This document shows positions 5,628 to 8,395 of a DNA stretch of 8,395 bases, one piece after another; the first letter of the stretch is position 1; every line of letters starts with the position of its first letter. The stretch is taken from assembly GCA_013139435.1 (NCBI GenBank), contig WTAW01000325.1, positions 1 through 8,395 of the forward strand. Reading direction: 5' to 3'. The position numbers were made by a program, and so were the translations under genes. Under the pieces are notes generated by a model. That model saw only the letters and a program-made list of their open reading frames with translations, was not told the DNA's origin and made no database searches. This DNA comes from Candidatus Aminicenantota bacterium (lineage in GTDB: Bacteria > Acidobacteriota > Aminicenantia > Aminicenantales > Aminicenantaceae).

Positions 5628-8015
5628 TCACTTAACCTGAGAGGGCCTTATAGCCGTACGCACCGAGAGTTCTTGTTTATTGGCAGTGATCTCTACAGCG
5701 CCGTGCAGATCCGTTCGATACACCTTTGCTCCAAGATCACTGTAGCGGGCCAATACCTCTCTGTTTGGCAGCCCGTACATGTTTCCTCTGCCCACGGATA
5801 TGACGACAATTTCAGGGGTGACAGCGTTGAGGAATCCTGAAGAACTCGATGAGTTGCTCGCATGATGGGGGGACTTCAAAACCTGGCTTTTGAGAGGCTG
5901 GTTCTGCTCCACGAGTGTCTTCTCTACCGCTCTTCCGATGTCCCCTGTCAGCAAAAAAGAGTTTCGGCCGTAAGATATTTGCATGACCAACGAGAAGTCG
6001 TTGTGCACTCGGTCCACGAAAGGGTCCCTTTTAGGGGGATGGAAAAACCGTATGAGCACATCTTTGATGGAGGTTTGGCTTTCCTTGAACATTCTTTTCC
6101 TTGGGATCGTAGAGTGCAAGGTGTCTAAGAAGAGGACGTATGTTTTGTTTGCCATGACGCTGTAGCCCTCCCAGAATTCACCGATCTTGAAGTTTCTCGC
6201 TACGGCTTTGAGGCCGTTCACATGATCAGGATGTGGGTGAGTGAGGACCATATAGTGGATTTTTTTGATCCCCTTTCTCCACAGGAATGGGGACACGACG
6301 TTTTCGCCGATATCGAACGTATCCTTAGGCACTCCTCCTCCGTCGATCAGCATTTTTATCGTTCCGGGAAATTCAACCAGGATGGACTCCCCTTGGCCGA
6401 CGTCGATGAAGGTCACCTTGAGGTCCTTGGAATACGATGGAAAGGGATAAGTGACGATCATAAACAGAAAGAGCAGAAAACATCCCGAGGTGACCAGCCT
6501 CTGTCTTTTGTATTTGACAGGAAGGAGAAGCAGGCCCAGGAAAAAGTAGTATGCGCATACAGTCCATAAATGCGGAGTGGGCGTTCTGAAAGACAATATG
6601 CTGGCTTGGTCGTGGAGATGGGATATGCCGAGCAGTATATTGATGAAAAAAGATGCAGATTTGGCCAATATATTCGCGAAAAACGAGACCAGCAATGACA
6701 GAGGAAGAAAGAGGTAGCCAATGGCCATTATCAACGCTACAAGAGGAATAGCGGCCAAATTGAGGAGGAGGCCCGAAAATGTGACTCGGTTAAAAAAGAA
6801 AACGACAACAGGCAAAACTCCCAGTTGGGCCGTGAGCGAAAGGGCAAAAATTTCACTGATCCGCAACGGGAGTCGGGGTAGTTTATTGATAACCCTGGGG
6901 TAAAAGAGAATAATCGAGAGTGTGGCAGCAAAGGTCAGTTGGAAACCGGGTGCCAAGAGGCTAGACGGATTGGCAATCAGAAGAAAAAATGCGCTGAATG
7001 AGAGCGTATTGATGAGGTTGATGTCCCGCCATAATAGTTTGCCCAAGAGAAAGGCCACTGTCATTATAGTTGCTCTAAGGACAGAGGGCCTACCCTCGAC
7101 GAGCAAGACATAAAACAAGAGAACGACGATGAGCATAGAGTAGGATAAACGCGTCGGGATTCTGAGGGCTCGAAAGAGAAAAAAAAGGAGGAAGGAAAAG
7201 ATGGCAATGTGGGCGCCGGATATGGCGAACAGATGGTAGATGCCTGCATCCTGGAGGGAGCGGGCGGTGGAATCGGGCATTCTTCCCCTCTCTCCCAGGA
7301 GGAGCGCCTCAAAAATCGCTCCTTCAGCGGAGAGGTTGTTTTGATCGGTCCTAAAATGTGCCTCGATCTTTTTTTGGAGTTTTTGTCTGATTAGCGAGAT
7401 GATCCGGAGAGGCGAGTATGGTTTTCCAGATTCAAGTTTCTCCACAAGTAAAGGGCTTTTGGCGTATGCCCTGTTGTGGATCTTCTGAATTTCGAGATAT
7501 TTCTCCAGGGACTGGGGATAGAAATTTTGGTAGCCTTTGGAGGGGATGAGCTTGGCGGATACTTTGAGCTTATCGTGTACGATCCAGCTGGAGCGGGTGG
7601 GGAATTCTGAGGAGTGCGGGATTGTCACTCTGAGGATCCCCTCCAGTTTTTCTCTCTCTGTTCCGACCTTGACCTCCTCGACCTTCAGATACAGGTAGTC
7701 GTTGTCCAGGCCGAGCCTGGGAGATTTGGCGACCGTGCCAATAAAATCGGTGTAGGTGGAGATTCTCATGTTGTGGAGCGCGTTTTCGGAGTACTCTTTG
7801 TGGTCTAGCGTAAAAAGGGCACCTCCGAGGAAGAACGTGGTCAACAGAATCGTGATAAAGGATATGCGGTATTTTCCGATATTGAAGAAGAACCATCCAC
7901 AAACCAGAAAGATCAGGATGAGCAAGGCTTGAATGGGAAGGGAGATCGTAAGGAGTGACGAAAACGCAATTCCAACTCCAAGGGAAAGAGCCAAGAACAG
8001 AAAAGGAAAGGACAT
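5628..8015 (-). CDS. comEC: ComEC/Rec2 family DNA-uptake channel protein
   Basis: ComEC is the inner-membrane channel that takes single-stranded DNA into the cytoplasm during natural transformation. The 795-residue product has the full three-part layout. The N-terminus has hydrophobic segments (about 3-70), then a soluble OB-like/DUF4131 region (about 85-195). The Competence membrane domain (about 228-525) shows LLLGERG (238-244), LFAISGAHIAI (262-272), GRPSVLRATIM (308-318) and many hydrophobic helices. The C-terminal metallo-beta-lactamase-like domain (about 530-795) shows DVGQGES (538-544), IDGGG (557-561), THPHPDHVNG (592-601, with the HxHxDH ligands intact), LLTGDI (688-693) and KSPHHAS (714-720). 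An in-frame stop lies 6 bases upstream of the ATG at 8013-8015, so this is the only plausible early start. No good Shine-Dalgarno is seen. With the M20 gene ending only 11 bases upstream, translational coupling is likely. The intact MBL motif suggests a nuclease-competent domain. Whether the cell is transformable cannot be judged, since comEA and pilus genes are not in view. Confidence 0.94.
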   Translation of the reverse strand: MSFPFLFLALSLGVGIAFSSLLTISLPIQALLILIFLVCGWFFFNIGKYRISFITILLTTFFLGGALFTLDHKEYSENALHNMRISTYTDFIGTVAKSPRLGLDNDYLYLKVEEVKVGTEREKLEGILRVTIPHSSEFPTRSSWIVHDKLKVSAKLIPSKGYQNFYPQSLEKYLEIQKIHNRAYAKSPLLVEKLESGKPYSPLRIISLIRQKLQKKIEAHFRTDQNNLSAEGAIFEALLLGERGRMPDSTARSLQDAGIYHLFAISGAHIAIFSFLLFFLFRALRIPTRLSYSMLIVVLLFYVLLVEGRPSVLRATIMTVAFLLGKLLWRDINLINTLSFSAFFLLIANPSSLLAPGFQLTFAATLSIILFYPRVINKLPRLPLRISEIFALSLTAQLGVLPVVVFFFNRVTFSGLLLNLAAIPLVALIMAIGYLFLPLSLLVSFFANILAKSASFFINILLGISHLHDQASILSFRTPTPHLWTVCAYYFFLGLLLLPVKYKRQRLVTSGCFLLFLFMIVTYPFPSYSKDLKVTFIDVGQGESILVEFPGTIKMLIDGGGVPKDTFDIGENVVSPFLWRKGIKKIHYMVLTHPHPDHVNGLKAVARNFKIGEFWEGYSVMANKTYVLFLDTLHSTIPRKRMFKESQTSIKDVLIRFFHPPKRDPFVDRVHNDFSLVMQISYGRNSFLLTGDIGRAVEKTLVEQNQPLKSQVLKSPHHASNSSSSSGFLNAVTPEIVVISVGRGNMYGLPNREVLARYSDLGAKVYRTDLHGAVEITANKQELSVRTAIRPSQVK

Positions 8016-8026
8016 GGATCGTCAGA

Positions 8027-8395
8027 TTAAGATGTGTTTTCGATATAGCTCTGATGCTTGAGACAATCAAAAAGCAGATGGCACATGACTTTGATACCTA
8101 CGAATATGCTCCTTTCATCAGGATTGAAGATGGGGCTGTGAAGGGGGGCCATGGTTGTTTGCTCCGGCGGTTTTACTCCCAAAAAGAAGAAAAAACCCGG
8201 GATTTCCTGGCAGTATGCTGAGAAATCTTCGGCAACCATCTGAGGATTGATTTTTCCCACATTTCCTTCACCCAAAACCTCATGGAGTGTGGGGATCATG
8301 ACCTTGGCCAACTGGGGATGATTGTAGACCGGGGAGGAGCCTCTTCTGTAACTGAAGGCATAATCGGCACCGAAAGAATGTGTAATCCCCTTGAC
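8027..8395 (-). CDS. M20-family amidohydrolase/peptidase, C-terminal part (partial)
   Basis: The last 122 codons of a gene that enters from the right edge. The frame is open to the edge, so the true start is outside the window; an internal TTG at 8309-8311 is a normal Leu codon. The visible part contains DYAFSYRRGSSPVYNHPQ (from the lid domain), then MVAEDFSAYCQEIPGFFFFLG and, further on, LHSPIFNPDE. These are the AEDF block and the C-terminal His metal-ligand block of N-acyl-amino-acid amidohydrolases and related aminoacylases (M20D, HipO/AbgB/IlvR1-ILL2 relatives). Such enzymes are usually cytoplasmic and cleave the acyl or amide group from N-acylated amino acids or small conjugates using two metal ions. 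The exact substrate cannot be assigned, and the other metal ligands are outside the window. It lies 11 bases upstream of comEC on the same strand. Confidence 0.9.
   Translation of the reverse strand, partial: VKGITHSFGADYAFSYRRGSSPVYNHPQLAKVMIPTLHEVLGEGNVGKINPQMVAEDFSAYCQEIPGFFFFLGVKPPEQTTMAPLHSPIFNPDERSIFVGIKVMCHLLFDCLKHQSYIENTS

Noticed and set aside
7570..8070. Minus-strand open frame in another phase over the comEC 5' end
   Set aside because: It overlaps comEC, whose protein motifs are unmistakable, and shows no recognisable domain.

Overview
The window reads as chromosomal housekeeping and cell-envelope DNA from a Gram-negative bacterium. Two lipid A genes (lpxK and an LpxL/HtrB-type acyltransferase) imply an LPS-bearing outer membrane, and base composition is moderate by eye. 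A small secreted protein with a K-E-K-E-R-R / V-T-N-D-D-L signature, and a lipoprotein with a polysaccharide-associated beta-sandwich look, both recall Acidobacteriota/Aminicenantota genomes. That placement is from memory and is only moderately supported. There are no rRNA or tRNA genes, CRISPR arrays, transposases, phage genes or direct signs of transfer.

Layout, left to right. At 1-61 (minus) is the start of a gene whose N-terminus is a membrane helix, with a near-perfect Shine-Dalgarno. At 170-1105 (minus) is UDP-glucuronate decarboxylase (UDP-xylose synthase), preceded on the same strand by rph (RNase PH, 1153-1896), which has its own promoter just upstream. At 1975-2865 and 2858-3859 (minus) are the lipid A acyltransferase and lpxK, overlapping by 8 bases, so lpxK-acyltransferase is a translationally coupled pair. 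A 250-base divergent promoter region (3860-4110) follows. It carries a strong promoter for the plus-strand lipoprotein gene (4111-4974) and a promoter-like element so close to lpxK that its transcript may be leaderless.

The lipoprotein gene converges, with an 8-base gap, on a small secreted coiled-coil protein (4983-5558, minus) that has its own promoter. Upstream of that lie comEC (5628-8015, minus), a full-length DNA-uptake channel protein, and the 3' end of an M20-family amidohydrolase (8027 to the right edge), 11 bases before comEC.

Functionally, the left half is dominated by surface glycolipid synthesis: LpxK phosphorylates the lipid A disaccharide, the acyltransferase adds a secondary acyl chain, and Uxs makes UDP-xylose for surface glycans. 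rph is the RNA-processing exception. The right half combines a peptide/amino-acid hydrolase, DNA uptake and two secreted proteins of unknown role. I did not find an obviously new multi-gene system. The items most worth checking are the possibly leaderless lpxK start, the Glu in the LpxK P-loop, and the two uncharacterised exported proteins.
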